Of a DNA stretch of 54,288 bases, positions 43,883-52,035 are shown piece by piece. The position numbers were made by a program, and so were the translations under genes. The notes below the pieces were generated by a model, which saw only the letters and a list, made by a program, of their open reading frames with translations, ran no database searches and had not been told where the DNA came from. The number at the start of each line of letters is the position of its first letter. The stretch's first letter is position 1. Source of the stretch: an uncultured Aquabacterium sp. (GTDB lineage: Bacteria > Pseudomonadota > Gammaproteobacteria > Burkholderiales > Burkholderiaceae_C); NCBI RefSeq assembly GCF_947366995.1, contig NZ_CANBCC010000022.1, forward strand, positions 1-54,288. The letters run 5' to 3'.

Positions 43883-44692
43883 TCACCTTATTATCCGCCG
43901 CGCTGAAGCGGCAAGACCCCGCCAACGTTGAAGGAGCCGAAACACCCGCTCTTCAGTCATCAGGGATGATCTGGTGAGTCGACTCCACGCAACCCGGCCC
44001 AGCCACCCCCAAAAGCCGATGTATCCATGACGTCTACTGATGGCCGCCGACTCGAGGCCGGCGCGCCAGCCAGCTGATGCGCCGCCAAGATAGAAAACAG
44101 CCACTGCCTCGGGCACATGCAAGAATGAGAACCCTTCCTTTTGCGCTCGAATGAAAAAGTCACGGTCAGCCGCAATCCTGAAGCGCTGATCGAATCCGCC
44201 AAGCCGATCAAATGTCGACCTGCGAACGACGGTCGCGGGATGAGGGAGGGTATCGGACTTGAACTGCTCAGGGTGCCTTTCGTGGGTCACAAGATCAGCA
44301 ACCCCTGCGCACGCAAGCAGCAACCGTGCGTAGAAGATATCGGCGGCGCGGCTTTCCAGTGCGGACACCAATCGAGTGTAGGCATCCTGAACGATTTCAT
44401 CTCCCGAATTAATGTACGCAACATATTCGGACCTTGATTGCTGCCATCCCTTGTTCATGGCTTGGTAGATTCCGGAGTCCCGCTCAGAGACAATGCTCGC
44501 ATGCTTGTGACCCGCGAGAAGCGATCTCGCCACATCTAGCGACGCATCCTCCGATGCGCCGTCCATCACCAGGTAGTGAACCTTGCCGCTCAGTATGGGG
44601 AGGATGGACAGAATTGTCCTCCTCAAGCCATTCGCATTATTCTTGTTTACAGTGACGATTGTAAGCAGCGGAGGTGGAACACAGTCGCCCAT
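43883..44692 (-). CDS. Family 2 glycosyltransferase (WcaA/SpsA-like)
   Basis: A 269-residue GT-A enzyme: LLTIVTVNKNNANGLRRTI, YLVMDGASEDAS, SERDSGIYQAMNKGW and YINSGDEI (the DXD-like position) are the diagnostic blocks, with HPATVVRRSTFDRLGGFDQRF and DRDFFIRA later. This is the form often called colanic-acid-type GT2. The ATG at 44692 is chosen because the conserved strand begins 10 residues later and it starts two bases after the stop of the upstream GT2 gene; an upstream in-frame extension would overlap that gene. Confidence 0.9.
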   Translation of the reverse strand: MGDCVPPPLLTIVTVNKNNANGLRRTILSILPILSGKVHYLVMDGASEDASLDVARSLLAGHKHASIVSERDSGIYQAMNKGWQQSRSEYVAYINSGDEIVQDAYTRLVSALESRAADIFYARLLLACAGVADLVTHERHPEQFKSDTLPHPATVVRRSTFDRLGGFDQRFRIAADRDFFIRAQKEGFSFLHVPEAVAVFYLGGASAGWRAGLESAAISRRHGYIGFWGWLGRVAWSRLTRSSLMTEERVFRLLQRWRGLAASARRIIR

Positions 44693-44694
44693 GC

Positions 44695-45549
44695 TCAGCA
44701 CCGTCCCTGGCGAATATGTTGGTCGGGATAACCTAGAGCCAGCTGAACTCCTATGATCAACCAACGAACCAGCCGCGCGGCGATCCACCCTCCACGAGAC
44801 AAAAGCAGCGACGCAGAGCCGACAGCGTGACGAGCTATCACCTGCATTTGCGATGATTTCATCGCCTCGGCGTTTGACATTTGTCCCTGGCGCATCCGAA
44901 TGTAGGTCGCCCCGCTGTATTCAGCGTCCGTGTAACATAGCTCGGGCCGCGCCTTGATCAACCTTATCCAGAGATCCCAGTCCTCGTGATGCGTCAACCG
45001 CTCATCAAAGCCTCCCACTTCGTTGAAAAACGCCCTGGAAACGACACAGGAACTGATGGGGAAGCAGTTACCTGTGAGGATGCAGAACTGATCAAAAAAT
45101 GGCCTGGAAAGCAGCCTCGGAGCCCTAAAATACGCCATTAGTGAATTACCCGCCCTTCCGGGTTGCGAGTAATAGGAGAATGGACAGACGACCATACTCT
45201 TCTCGCCCCCCCCGCCTCCTGTGATTGCCTCTCGAGCACAAGAGAGATAACGTGACCCAATTTGGTCGTCGGAGTCAAGAAAAAGAAGATATTTTCCCGT
45301 GGATGCTTGTACGCCAGCATTCCGCGCCGCCGAGGGGCCAGCATTCGGCTGCCACAATAAAGTCACACGCGCCTCGCCGGAAAAGCGCGCGGAGAACGCC
45401 GCAAAATCGGCCTTATCGGACCCGTCATCAACGACCACAACCTCGAAGTCTGAAACGTCTTGCTGACGAAGACAGGATGCTACCGCGTCGAAGGCGAGGT
45501 CGTGATCTCTAAAGCAAGGAATGATGACCGAGAAAAGTGGGCGCTTCAT
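44695..45549 (-). CDS. Family 2 glycosyltransferase
   Basis: A 284-residue GT-A enzyme starting FSVIIPCFRDHDLAFDAVAS, then VVVVDDGSDKADF, NAGPSAARNAGVQASTG and LLFLDSDDQIG, the complete GT2 A-type donor-site set. CVVSRAFFNEVGGFDERL and HHEDWDLWIRL complete the acceptor side. The C terminus has a weakly hydrophobic stretch (ARLVRWLIIGVQLALG) that may associate with the membrane. It is separated from the split membrane protein gene by 51 bases and from the next GT2 by two bases. Donor sugar unknown. Confidence 0.9.
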   Translation of the reverse strand: MKRPLFSVIIPCFRDHDLAFDAVASCLRQQDVSDFEVVVVDDGSDKADFAAFSARFSGEARVTLLWQPNAGPSAARNAGVQASTGKYLLFLDSDDQIGSRYLSCAREAITGGGGGEKSMVVCPFSYYSQPGRAGNSLMAYFRAPRLLSRPFFDQFCILTGNCFPISSCVVSRAFFNEVGGFDERLTHHEDWDLWIRLIKARPELCYTDAEYSGATYIRMRQGQMSNAEAMKSSQMQVIARHAVGSASLLLSRGGWIAARLVRWLIIGVQLALGYPDQHIRQGRC

Positions 45550-45600
45550 GAAATCGGCCTTTACAAAGGCGACGAGGAAAAGCTTTCGGGATCTTCTGCC

Positions 45601-46860
45601 TCAGAGCTGGCGGAGCCAGGGAAGACCCTCTCGGCTCACGAAGCGGCCACAATCGATCTTGAAATCCTTTCTGAGGAGCTCCCGTTCCGGGGCTACCGGC
45701 TGCGGGTTCAGCGCCCTCAAGAACTTCACATACAACATCGACTCCGAAAGTACGAACGTTGCGCTCGAGTCACTGGCTGAATATCCCCGCGTATAACCAT
45801 AGCCGTTTTTCTTGAGGGCATACTGCCCAGAGGGAAAGAGTCTGGGGCACAAACTTTCCAGCCGCTCGATCGCTCTCCTTGCGCGGGCCTCTTCGGTTGA
45901 CGTGACCGAGGCCGCAGAACCATTGAGCCGGACCTCATAGCTTGCGTCGCAAAGCCAGTAGCCAGCACTCCCCCTCAAGCGCGCTATTTCGGCGGGGGTA
46001 TCCGAAGTGCTGATCATCACCGTTTCCCCAAGCGTCTTCGACTTCAACAGGCTGCAGCGCCCCGGCTCACGGATAACAAGGCCGAACGGCTCCAGATAGC
46101 CGTTGATCGCGTGCACGGCCTGGTTGTCGGGCGCTCCGGTCACAGGATGGGCCTGTCGAGGCTGCGCCTGCAGGAAAATGCGGAGCCGGCGTGCTCCGCT
46201 CAAGCGAGCACGCATCCCAGCCACAACATGATCTTGACTAGCAAGAAAATCGTGCCCGTCAAACCACGATAGGTTCAGCCAGCTGGAATCGGGATGAAAT
46301 TTGGATGCAAGGAACGCTTGCGACTGCCCGGTGAAGGTCACATACGTCACACCTCGGTGCCCACGTGCGTCACCCACGTCTAGGTCGAAATAATCATGGC
46401 CCCGCCAGCGAGACCATTCAAGAGAGTCGAAGGGCCTCCAAGGAGAGTTCACCGCGACAGCGCCCATTTGCAACGAGCACGTGAGGACCAGCATCGTGAT
46501 CCGCATGGCCTTCGTGTAAGTAGATCGGTAAATCACTGTCGCCAGAACCGGGCCAGCAAAAACCATGAAGGTCATAAAGTAGCGACCGTTTCCCCCCGTG
46601 GACAGCCAGAGCCCAAAAGCAAGGCTGAGACAGGCAAGCGGGACGATCACTGATCGCCCTGGACTCCACATGCGTCGTCGGGCAAAACAGGTCAAGAACC
46701 CTGCGACGACGAATACCACGATGGCCAGAAACCTCAGGTCAGGTGCCATGATCTCCGTGTACACCCACCCCTGAGGCAAAGCCATGATCACGGGCCGAAG
46801 AATCGCCTCGGCGAAACCATCCGGGGAAAATCTGATCATATGCCCACCAGCGGCCGCCAA
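45601..46860 (-). CDS. C-terminal part of a split GT-C-like membrane protein
   Basis: A frame of up to 419 residues from a weak TTG at 46860; the first ATG is eight codons in. It starts mid-protein in character (HMIRFSPDGFAEAILRP, then WVYTEIMAPDLRF and four hydrophobic helices) and ends in a soluble domain of about 250 residues with cysteines. Its reading frame is open back to 46893, overlapping the end of the next-upstream gene in a different frame. Inserting one base in the TTTT run at 46885-46888 joins the two into one protein of about 690 residues, passing from NPVFPFYDGVF into DHQEHYRL. I therefore read it as the downstream half of a frameshifted gene; separate translation from TTG is the alternative. 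Confidence 0.6.
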   Translation of the reverse strand: MAAAGGHMIRFSPDGFAEAILRPVIMALPQGWVYTEIMAPDLRFLAIVVFVVAGFLTCFARRRMWSPGRSVIVPLACLSLAFGLWLSTGGNGRYFMTFMVFAGPVLATVIYRSTYTKAMRITMLVLTCSLQMGAVAVNSPWRPFDSLEWSRWRGHDYFDLDVGDARGHRGVTYVTFTGQSQAFLASKFHPDSSWLNLSWFDGHDFLASQDHVVAGMRARLSGARRLRIFLQAQPRQAHPVTGAPDNQAVHAINGYLEPFGLVIREPGRCSLLKSKTLGETVMISTSDTPAEIARLRGSAGYWLCDASYEVRLNGSAASVTSTEEARARRAIERLESLCPRLFPSGQYALKKNGYGYTRGYSASDSSATFVLSESMLYVKFLRALNPQPVAPERELLRKDFKIDCGRFVSREGLPWLRQL

Positions 46861-47654
46861 CCGATAATGCTCCTGATGATCGAGAAAACACCATCATAGA
46901 ACGGGAAGACTGGGTTTCCGAAGTGGACCCACAGTTGGTAGCCCCACCAACCATATGTCACCCAGAAGCCGCCCGCCACAGCAAGCGACCAACACAACAC
47001 ACCAAGCAATCGGTCGGCGACTCTTCCCCCGGAAGCGAGCGTAAGAAGCAGGAGTACTGGGAGGAAGAAGCCGTTGCTCAGCTTGAATGCGACTGACACT
47101 CCTCCTAGCAGGCCAATGCCGGTTGCGTACCAGCGCAGTTGCCTCTCGGACAACGAACCGCCCAAAGCCGTGGCCTTGATCCCGATTGCAAGCGCCCACA
47201 AGAACGGCAGCGCGGCGAGAACATCGTTGCCGGTCGTCTCAGGCGCTCTGAGGACAAGTAGCGTGCCTACGCCGAGCAGTACACCGCTCAGCCTGAATAG
47301 AACAGTGAAGAAGTCTCCTCCTGGCATCAGCGAGCGCGCCATATGGAGCAGCGGAAAACAAATCAGCGCATGGAGAACCGCCCACACGACACCGGCCGTC
47401 CGGCCGGACCACCCCCAGAATGCCATCTTGTAGATGGGCCAGTACAGGTACGGGAACTGATAGGACTGTGAGCCTGCGGCGAAGTAATCCTTGTCGAAGC
47501 GAGCGCTATCCGCAACCCATCCAAGGTAAATGTGATGGTTCACGGAGTCCCAACTGAGACCAATCCCGCCCCGTTGTAGAGGAATGCTCACAAAAACGGA
47601 AAGAACCAAAGCAAACGCAATAAACAGCTCGAAAAGCGACCTATTGCGCGACAT
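46836..47654 (-). CDS. N-terminal part of a split GT-C-like membrane glycosyltransferase
   Basis: A 272-residue frame with about seven hydrophobic helices. After the first helix there is an acidic luminal-type loop (LSWDSVNHHIYLGW) as in GT-C enzymes that use polyprenyl-phosphate sugars, then ETTGNDVLAALP. The frame ends WVHFGNPVFPFYDGVFSIIRSIIGWRPLVGI. NPVFPFY is normally followed by more loops and helices in this type of protein, so the end looks premature. It overlaps the polyprenyl-phosphate glycosyltransferase gene by 14 bases. Together they look like a donor-maker and donor-user pair. The family assignment is from topology, not from a search. Confidence 0.65.
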   Translation of the reverse strand: MSRNRSLFELFIAFALVLSVFVSIPLQRGGIGLSWDSVNHHIYLGWVADSARFDKDYFAAGSQSYQFPYLYWPIYKMAFWGWSGRTAGVVWAVLHALICFPLLHMARSLMPGGDFFTVLFRLSGVLLGVGTLLVLRAPETTGNDVLAALPFLWALAIGIKATALGGSLSERQLRWYATGIGLLGGVSVAFKLSNGFFLPVLLLLTLASGGRVADRLLGVLCWSLAVAGGFWVTYGWWGYQLWVHFGNPVFPFYDGVFSIIRSIIGWRPLVGI

Positions 47655-48813
47655 GCTTCTTGGCTCCCACAGTCTTCCATGCCAGTCCCATCGCGGCAGC
47701 CAGCATCGCCCCGGCGCACGCCTGCAGCCCGAGAATCATCATTGTTACAGCGGGAATAACCGCCCGCATCTTTTCACGAGGGTCGAGCTCTCCAAACCCG
47801 GTGACCGACCACATGCCGGCCAGATGAGCAGACCAAGCCAAGCCCGCAAGAAAAACAGCGCCGCCGGCGATCAGCCCTGACTCAACGCTTGCAGAACGAG
47901 TCAGCACCCCGACGAGGCGCCCTTCCGGTAGCATCCCGGCCAGCACGCCGATCCATTTTGTGAGCATCGCAAACTGTAGCAACTGCACACCCAAGATCAG
48001 TGCGCCACTTGCGTAAAGCAAGGAGTGCACGTCGAGGCCCACGCCGTAAAAACGGAAAGGTCCATGGATCAGCAATAACGTCATCAGCCCACCGGCCAGG
48101 CACAACGCCAGCCCGGGGAAGAGAAACAACCATCTGGGCGAGAACAACAACATAAACAGCAAGTGCCGCCACCCATCCCGCCATGTCCGCAGATGAGGCG
48201 GTCGGTCTCGCCCGTCGCGAGAGAGTGTCGTCGGCACTTCGCCCACCATCAAGCCGGCCCGGGCCGCCTTTGCGATCATTTCCGTCGCAAATTCCATCCC
48301 CGGACTGATCAGACCAAGTCGGGCGATGGCTTCCGTCGAGAAGCCCCTCAATCCGCAATGGAAGTCGCCGATCGGGATCCTGAAGAACAGCCGGCCGACG
48401 AAGCTCAGAACAGGATTGCCCAGATAGCGGTGCAAGGGAGGCATCGCCCCTGGCTCTATCCCCCCCTGGAATCGATTCCCGATTACCAAATGATCGCCAG
48501 CTCGCAGTCTCGCCATGAAGCCATCCAGCTTCGAAAAGTCGTAGCTGTCGTCGGCGTCCCCCATGATGACGTACCGGCCCCTCGCCTGTTGAATGCCGCT
48601 GATCAGGGCCGCACCGTAGCCTCGCTCTGTAGCACGAACAACGCGCGCGCCTCTCTGAGTGGCGATACTTACCGAGTCGTCAGACGAACCGTTGTCACTG
48701 ACGAGGACCTCTGCAGCGATACCGGTGCGCAGAATGAAGGCGTTCGCCTTATCAATGCACACGCCAATCGTTCGAGCCTCGTTCAAACAAGGGATGAGGA
48801 CGGTCAACTCCAT
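47641..48813 (-). CDS. Polyprenyl-phosphate glycosyltransferase (dolichyl-phosphate mannose synthase-like GT2)
   Basis: A 390-residue protein. The catalytic GT2 domain (about 1-230) shows LTVLIPCLNEARTI, VLVSDNGSSDDSV, ATERGYGAALISGI, IMGDADDSYDF (DXD) and GNRFQGGIEPGAMP, the set seen in DPMS/ArnC/GtrB-like enzymes that load one sugar onto polyprenyl phosphate. DFHCGLRGFS follows. The C-terminal part carries about four membrane helices, as in GtrB-type enzymes. The start has GGAGACAAG before ATG, placed only 11 bases beyond the pilA terminator, so expression may rely on read-through from pilA. Confidence 0.88.
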   Translation of the reverse strand: MELTVLIPCLNEARTIGVCIDKANAFILRTGIAAEVLVSDNGSSDDSVSIATQRGARVVRATERGYGAALISGIQQARGRYVIMGDADDSYDFSKLDGFMARLRAGDHLVIGNRFQGGIEPGAMPPLHRYLGNPVLSFVGRLFFRIPIGDFHCGLRGFSTEAIARLGLISPGMEFATEMIAKAARAGLMVGEVPTTLSRDGRDRPPHLRTWRDGWRHLLFMLLFSPRWLFLFPGLALCLAGGLMTLLLIHGPFRFYGVGLDVHSLLYASGALILGVQLLQFAMLTKWIGVLAGMLPEGRLVGVLTRSASVESGLIAGGAVFLAGLAWSAHLAGMWSVTGFGELDPREKMRAVIPAVTMMILGLQACAGAMLAAAMGLAWKTVGAKKHVAQ

Positions 48814-48824
48814 CTTGTCTCCAT

Positions 48825-48849
48825 AAAAAAAGGGCGGCCAAGCCGCCCT
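48825..48849 (-). terminator. Rho-independent terminator between pilA and the glycosyltransferase operon
   Basis: On the minus strand AGGGCGGC / GCCGCCCT with a three-base loop is followed by seven T residues. It lies between the pilA stop (48867) and the ATG of the next gene (48813). With no room for a separate promoter, it probably acts as a partial terminator that lowers the level of the downstream glycosyltransferase operon relative to pilin. Confidence 0.88.
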
Positions 48850-48866
48850 CTTCTTAATCAAACCGA

Positions 48867-49277
48867 TCAGCCGCGGCACGAACCCGGCATCAGACGAGTC
48901 GGCGTACCGGAGCAGACCCAACGCGAAATGGTGTTGCCGGAGATCGACGGGGTCAGCGTCACCGTCACGGCCTCGCCGATAGTCGTCGCATTGCCAGTGG
49001 CGGTCACAACGCCCGTGGTGACGTTGACTTGGAGGTTCGACACGTATTGTGTCGACGCAAAGCCGGAGGAGCACGAGTCGAGGTTCGTGGCGCCCGAAGA
49101 CTGTACGATTTCACTCACGCAGGTGCGGGCGCTACTGGCAGCCAGCACGACCTCCGAAACACGGGCCTTCTTCGTGTAGTCCTGGTAAGCCGGCAGCGCC
49201 ACAGCCGCCAGAATGCCGATGATCGCCACGACGATCATCAGTTCGATCAGGGTAAAACCTTGTTGAACGCGCTTCAT
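48867..49277 (-). CDS. pilA: Type IV pilin (PilA-like major pilin)
   Basis: A 136-residue class IVa prepilin. The leader MKRVQQG is cut before [27 protein letters not shown] by the prepilin peptidase; the mature Phe1 and Glu5 are both present. The C-terminal disulfide loop is closed by the last two cysteines (WVCSGTP...PGSCRG), and an earlier pair is at ARTCVSEI and LDSCSSG. The body is Ser/Thr/Val/Gly-rich and offers many O-glycosylation sites. The start at 49277 has AGGAG at ideal spacing. A sigma-54-like promoter lies upstream. No other pilus gene is adjacent; a glycosyltransferase operon follows directly. Confidence 0.95.
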   Translation of the reverse strand: MKRVQQGFTLIELMIVVAIIGILAAVALPAYQDYTKKARVSEVVLAASSARTCVSEIVQSSGATNLDSCSSGFASTQYVSNLQVNVTTGVVTATGNATTIGEAVTVTLTPSISGNTISRWVCSGTPTRLMPGSCRG

Positions 49278-49355
49278 GTTCACTCCTAGAGGCTTGCGCC
49301 CACTTGTTGAATCAACTTCGGTCAGGCACCTCGCCTTGACCACGTCGTTCATTAG

Positions 49356-49370
49356 GCAGGGTCCATGCCA
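49356..49370 (-). promoter_or_regulatory. Predicted sigma-54 promoter of pilA
   Basis: Minus-strand TGGCATGGACCCTGC matches TGGCAC-N5-TTGC at eight of ten defined positions, including the invariant GG and GC at the correct spacing. Transcription would start about 12 bases downstream and leave a leader of about 65 bases before the pilA ATG. PilA promoters in Pseudomonas and many betaproteobacteria use sigma-54 with PilR, which fits. Confidence 0.6.
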
Positions 49371-49494
49371 GCGTGAACCGATGAAAAAACCGTGACTTAC
49401 ACCACATTTCAAAAGCCAAAGGTGACAAAGTTCGGCACATTGGCGGAGCGCGCCTCAACCAAAGGATGAGCAAACTTCGTCACCTTCCGCTGCA

Positions 49495-49511
49495 CTGACA
49501 ATTTTTGTCAG
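49495..49511. repeat. Palindrome between pilA upstream region and the MBL-hydrolase stop
   Basis: CTGACAATTTTTGTCAG has seven-base arms around TTT and begins 10 bases after the stop of the gene at 49521. It lacks the GC-rich stem and T tract of an intrinsic terminator on either strand. It could be an operator upstream of pilA or a weak 3' hairpin. Confidence 0.4.
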
Positions 49512-49520
49512 CCCGCGCCC

Positions 49521-50345
49521 TCAGGCGCCAGCGTCGGTGCCGCGCGTGAGATGAAACCGCTGCCCTTCTCGCAGCGGCTCGATCAGATGCCGACTGTCCA
49601 GCGCCCGGATCTGTGACAGCACCGCCGGCACCTCGCCGGGCTTCGGGTGGGTGATGTACACACTCACCTCGCCATCCAGTTGCACCAGTTCCTGCGCCAA
49701 ACTCTGCGGCGACAAGTGGCCGCTGATTTGAGCGAGGTGCGCTTCTTCGTTGCCGAACGCGGTCTCGATCACCAGTTGGGCGATGCGGCGACCTTGCAGC
49801 GCCTGCCACAGTGCCGGATTCGGCCCTGTGTCGCCCGTGAAGACCCACCATCCTTGAGGCGTTTCCACCGCGTAGCCCACCGCGGGCACCGTGTGCGCCG
49901 CGGGCAGCACATGAACCCGTCGGTCCGGGAGCCCACCGCGCGCCGGGAACAGCAGCTCGGCCCCCACAGTCAACTCATGCAGCACCAGAATGGGCCGGGC
50001 CGCGCTCGGCAGGCGGGTGAAGTCGGGCCAGATGACGCCGTTGAAGACGTGCTGACGCAGCGCGTCGAGCGTTTCAGGCAACGCATGCACGTGGATTGGA
50101 CGCAGGTCGTTCAAGCCACCCGCGCCCTGTCGCAGCTTGATCACCGTATCGGCAAGAAGCGGAATGGAGAGGACGTGGTCAAGGTGGCTGTGCGTCAGCA
50201 GGATGTGGTCGACCCGGGCGAGTTCATCCAGCCGCAGCTCTCCGACACCACTCCCCGCATCGATCAGGATGTCGTCGTCAAGCAGGAACGCGGTCGTGTG
50301 GCACCGCGCGGCAATCGAACCATGGCACCCCAGAACCCGGATCAT
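49521..50345 (-). CDS. MBL-fold hydrolase, class II 3',5'-cyclic-nucleotide phosphodiesterase-like
   Basis: A 274-residue metallo-beta-lactamase-fold enzyme. MIRVLGCHGSIAAR and the metal motif THSHLDH (H52, H54, D56, H57) open it; AAHTVPAVGYAV, VFTGDTGPN and VYITHPKP supply further ligands. The CHGS start and HSHLDHVLSIPLL match my memory of class II cyclic-nucleotide phosphodiesterases (yeast PDE1, bacterial CpdP). Which cyclic nucleotide, or whether it acts on one at all, is not shown. It is the last gene of the kinase/phosphatase/FHA operon, 31 bases after the FHA gene, so it may adjust a second messenger in the same pathway. Confidence 0.82.
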   Translation of the reverse strand: MIRVLGCHGSIAARCHTTAFLLDDDILIDAGSGVGELRLDELARVDHILLTHSHLDHVLSIPLLADTVIKLRQGAGGLNDLRPIHVHALPETLDALRQHVFNGVIWPDFTRLPSAARPILVLHELTVGAELLFPARGGLPDRRVHVLPAAHTVPAVGYAVETPQGWWVFTGDTGPNPALWQALQGRRIAQLVIETAFGNEEAHLAQISGHLSPQSLAQELVQLDGEVSVYITHPKPGEVPAVLSQIRALDSRHLIEPLREGQRFHLTRGTDAGA

Positions 50346-50376
50346 GACGTGGCCTCCGGCGTGGGTGACGGGCCGG

Positions 50377-51111
50377 TCAGGCCTGGACGAACTGCATCTG
50401 CGTGCCAGCCAGCTCGATCAGGTCGCCGCTCTTGAGGTGGACGGGATCGGCGGCCACCGCCTGGCCATTGACCAGGGGCCGCGCGGCCCCCTCCACGTGC
50501 GCAAACACATAGCCGCCGGGACGCTTGGTGATTGATGCAACCTGCACGCCGGGCTTGCCGACCGTGGTGACCACCTTGGTCAGCGCGACCTCGCGGCCAG
50601 CGGCTGCCCCGTTGAGCACCTTGATTGACGCCGGTGACTGCGCCCCCAGGCCGCCAAACCCGGTGCCCAACCCACCCGGCATGCTGTGGGCAAAACCGGG
50701 TGCAGGCGCAGCCGGAGGGGCGCCCACCGGCACGCTGCCCAGGCCGCCGGGACCCGTGTGCCCGCCCACCGCCGCGGGTGGCGTGCCGGGGCGCATGATC
50801 ATGGTCTTTTCGTAGTCCTGGCCCTCTTCCGCCAGGTACTTGATCTTGTATTTGCCGATCTCGACCGTGTCGTTGTGCTGCAGCAGCTGCTTCTTGACGG
50901 CCTTCCCGTTGATGTAGGTGCCGTTGGTGCTGTTGAGGTCCTCGATGAACACGTCGCTGGCTACCATCTGCAGCACGGCATGCTCGCCACTCACCGCGAG
51001 GTTGTCGATGACGATGTCGTTGTATGGGCGACGCCCGAGCGAGGTCTTGTCCTTTGTGATCTGGACTTCTTTGATGACGACCCCGTCAAGCGAGACAACC
51101 AGCTTTCCCAT
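50377..51111 (-). CDS. FHA-domain phosphothreonine-binding protein
   Basis: A 244-residue cytoplasmic protein. The N-terminal FHA domain has TSLGRRPYNDI (23-33), LAVSGEHAVL (38-47) and STNGTYING (61-69), the residues that read phosphothreonine. A short motif YEKTMIMRPGT follows at 100-110; T103 is a candidate phosphosite for the neighbouring kinase. After a Gly/Pro-rich linker comes a second FHA-like fold (about 165-244: KVVTTVGKPG, PLVNGQAV, LKSGDLIELAG) that lacks the SxxH core. The ATG at 51111 begins the domain directly. It lies 31 bases after the PP2C gene. Confidence 0.9.
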   Translation of the reverse strand: MGKLVVSLDGVVIKEVQITKDKTSLGRRPYNDIVIDNLAVSGEHAVLQMVASDVFIEDLNSTNGTYINGKAVKKQLLQHNDTVEIGKYKIKYLAEEGQDYEKTMIMRPGTPPAAVGGHTGPGGLGSVPVGAPPAAPAPGFAHSMPGGLGTGFGGLGAQSPASIKVLNGAAAGREVALTKVVTTVGKPGVQVASITKRPGGYVFAHVEGAARPLVNGQAVAADPVHLKSGDLIELAGTQMQFVQA

Positions 51112-51142
51112 TCGTAACCTCTCGGGTTGATCTTCTCGGTGT

Positions 51143-51943
51143 TCAGCCAGCGCCACCCAGGCGACGGAAGGGCCACCAGGAGCGGGCGGGCGGTTCGGCC
51201 GCTCCCTGCGCACGAACCAGTACCACGGCAATATTATCCCGGCCACCCGCTTCGTTGGCGGCAGCCACCAGGGCCGCCCCCATGTCCGGCAGCGAGTCGT
51301 GCGCAGCCATCACCTCGGCGATGCGCGCGTCAGGGAGCATGTCCGACAAGCCATCAGAGCACAGAAGGATGACATCGCCCGACTCGAGGTCGTGCTGGTG
51401 GGTTTCGAGCAGAACCATGTCCTCAACACCAACCGCCCGGGTCACGAGGTTCTTGTTGGAGGCGAACTGGGCCTGCTCGGGTGTGAGGATGCCAGCGTCA
51501 ATTTGTTCCTGCAGTAACGAATGGTCTTTCGTCACCTGCTGCAACACGCCGCCCCGCCAACGGTAGGCACGCGAATCACCAATGTGGCCCAGCAGCATGC
51601 GACCGGAGCGGAACACACCCAGCACGAGCGTCGTGCCCATGCCCGCATAAGTCGGGTTCGAGGAAGCTGCAGAAAAGATGGCCCGGTTGGCGTTGTCGAC
51701 GCAGATGTCCATGGCGCGGCGCACGTCGGCATCGCTGGCACTGCCGGCCGCCTCGGTCAACCAGCGGCCCAACTCGGCCTTGATGAAGTCGCACGCCATG
51801 CCGCTGGCCACCTCACCGGCGGCATAGCCGCCCATGCCGTCGGCCAGCACCGCCACGGCACATTGCTCGTCCAGGGCGACCGAATCCTCATTGTTCGTTC
51901 GCACCCGGCCGGTATCGGTCTGACTGTAGAACTCGAAGTCCAT
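51143..51943 (-). CDS. PP2C-family protein serine/threonine phosphatase
   Basis: A 266-residue PPM-family phosphatase (Stp/PrpC type). Motifs in order are TGRVRTNNEDS (11-21), VLADGMGGYAAG (33-44, metal-binding D35), GMGTTLV, GHIGDSRAYRW, TKDHSLLQEQ, VTRAVG, LLCSDGLSD and GGRDNIAVVLV. The acidic metal ligands are all present, so it should be active. The start at 51943 is where the catalytic domain begins; the longer frame would reach into the kinase gene region. With the upstream kinase and downstream FHA protein it forms a writer, eraser and reader set. Confidence 0.95.
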   Translation of the reverse strand: MDFEFYSQTDTGRVRTNNEDSVALDEQCAVAVLADGMGGYAAGEVASGMACDFIKAELGRWLTEAAGSASDADVRRAMDICVDNANRAIFSAASSNPTYAGMGTTLVLGVFRSGRMLLGHIGDSRAYRWRGGVLQQVTKDHSLLQEQIDAGILTPEQAQFASNKNLVTRAVGVEDMVLLETHQHDLESGDVILLCSDGLSDMLPDARIAEVMAAHDSLPDMGAALVAAANEAGGRDNIAVVLVRAQGAAEPPARSWWPFRRLGGAG

Positions 51944-52035
51944 GGCGGGATTGTCACCTCGTTTTCGTCTTCGGGACCTGCCTCGGGTCGGCCAAACAGC
52001 CGTGCACTCACCCCCCATTCCCCCACGAGGGGGTG

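Noticed and set aside
46885-46888. Phase variation of the GT-C gene by homopolymer slippage
   Set aside because: The run is only four T residues, too short for frequent slipped-strand mispairing. A fixed mutation or sequencing error is more likely.
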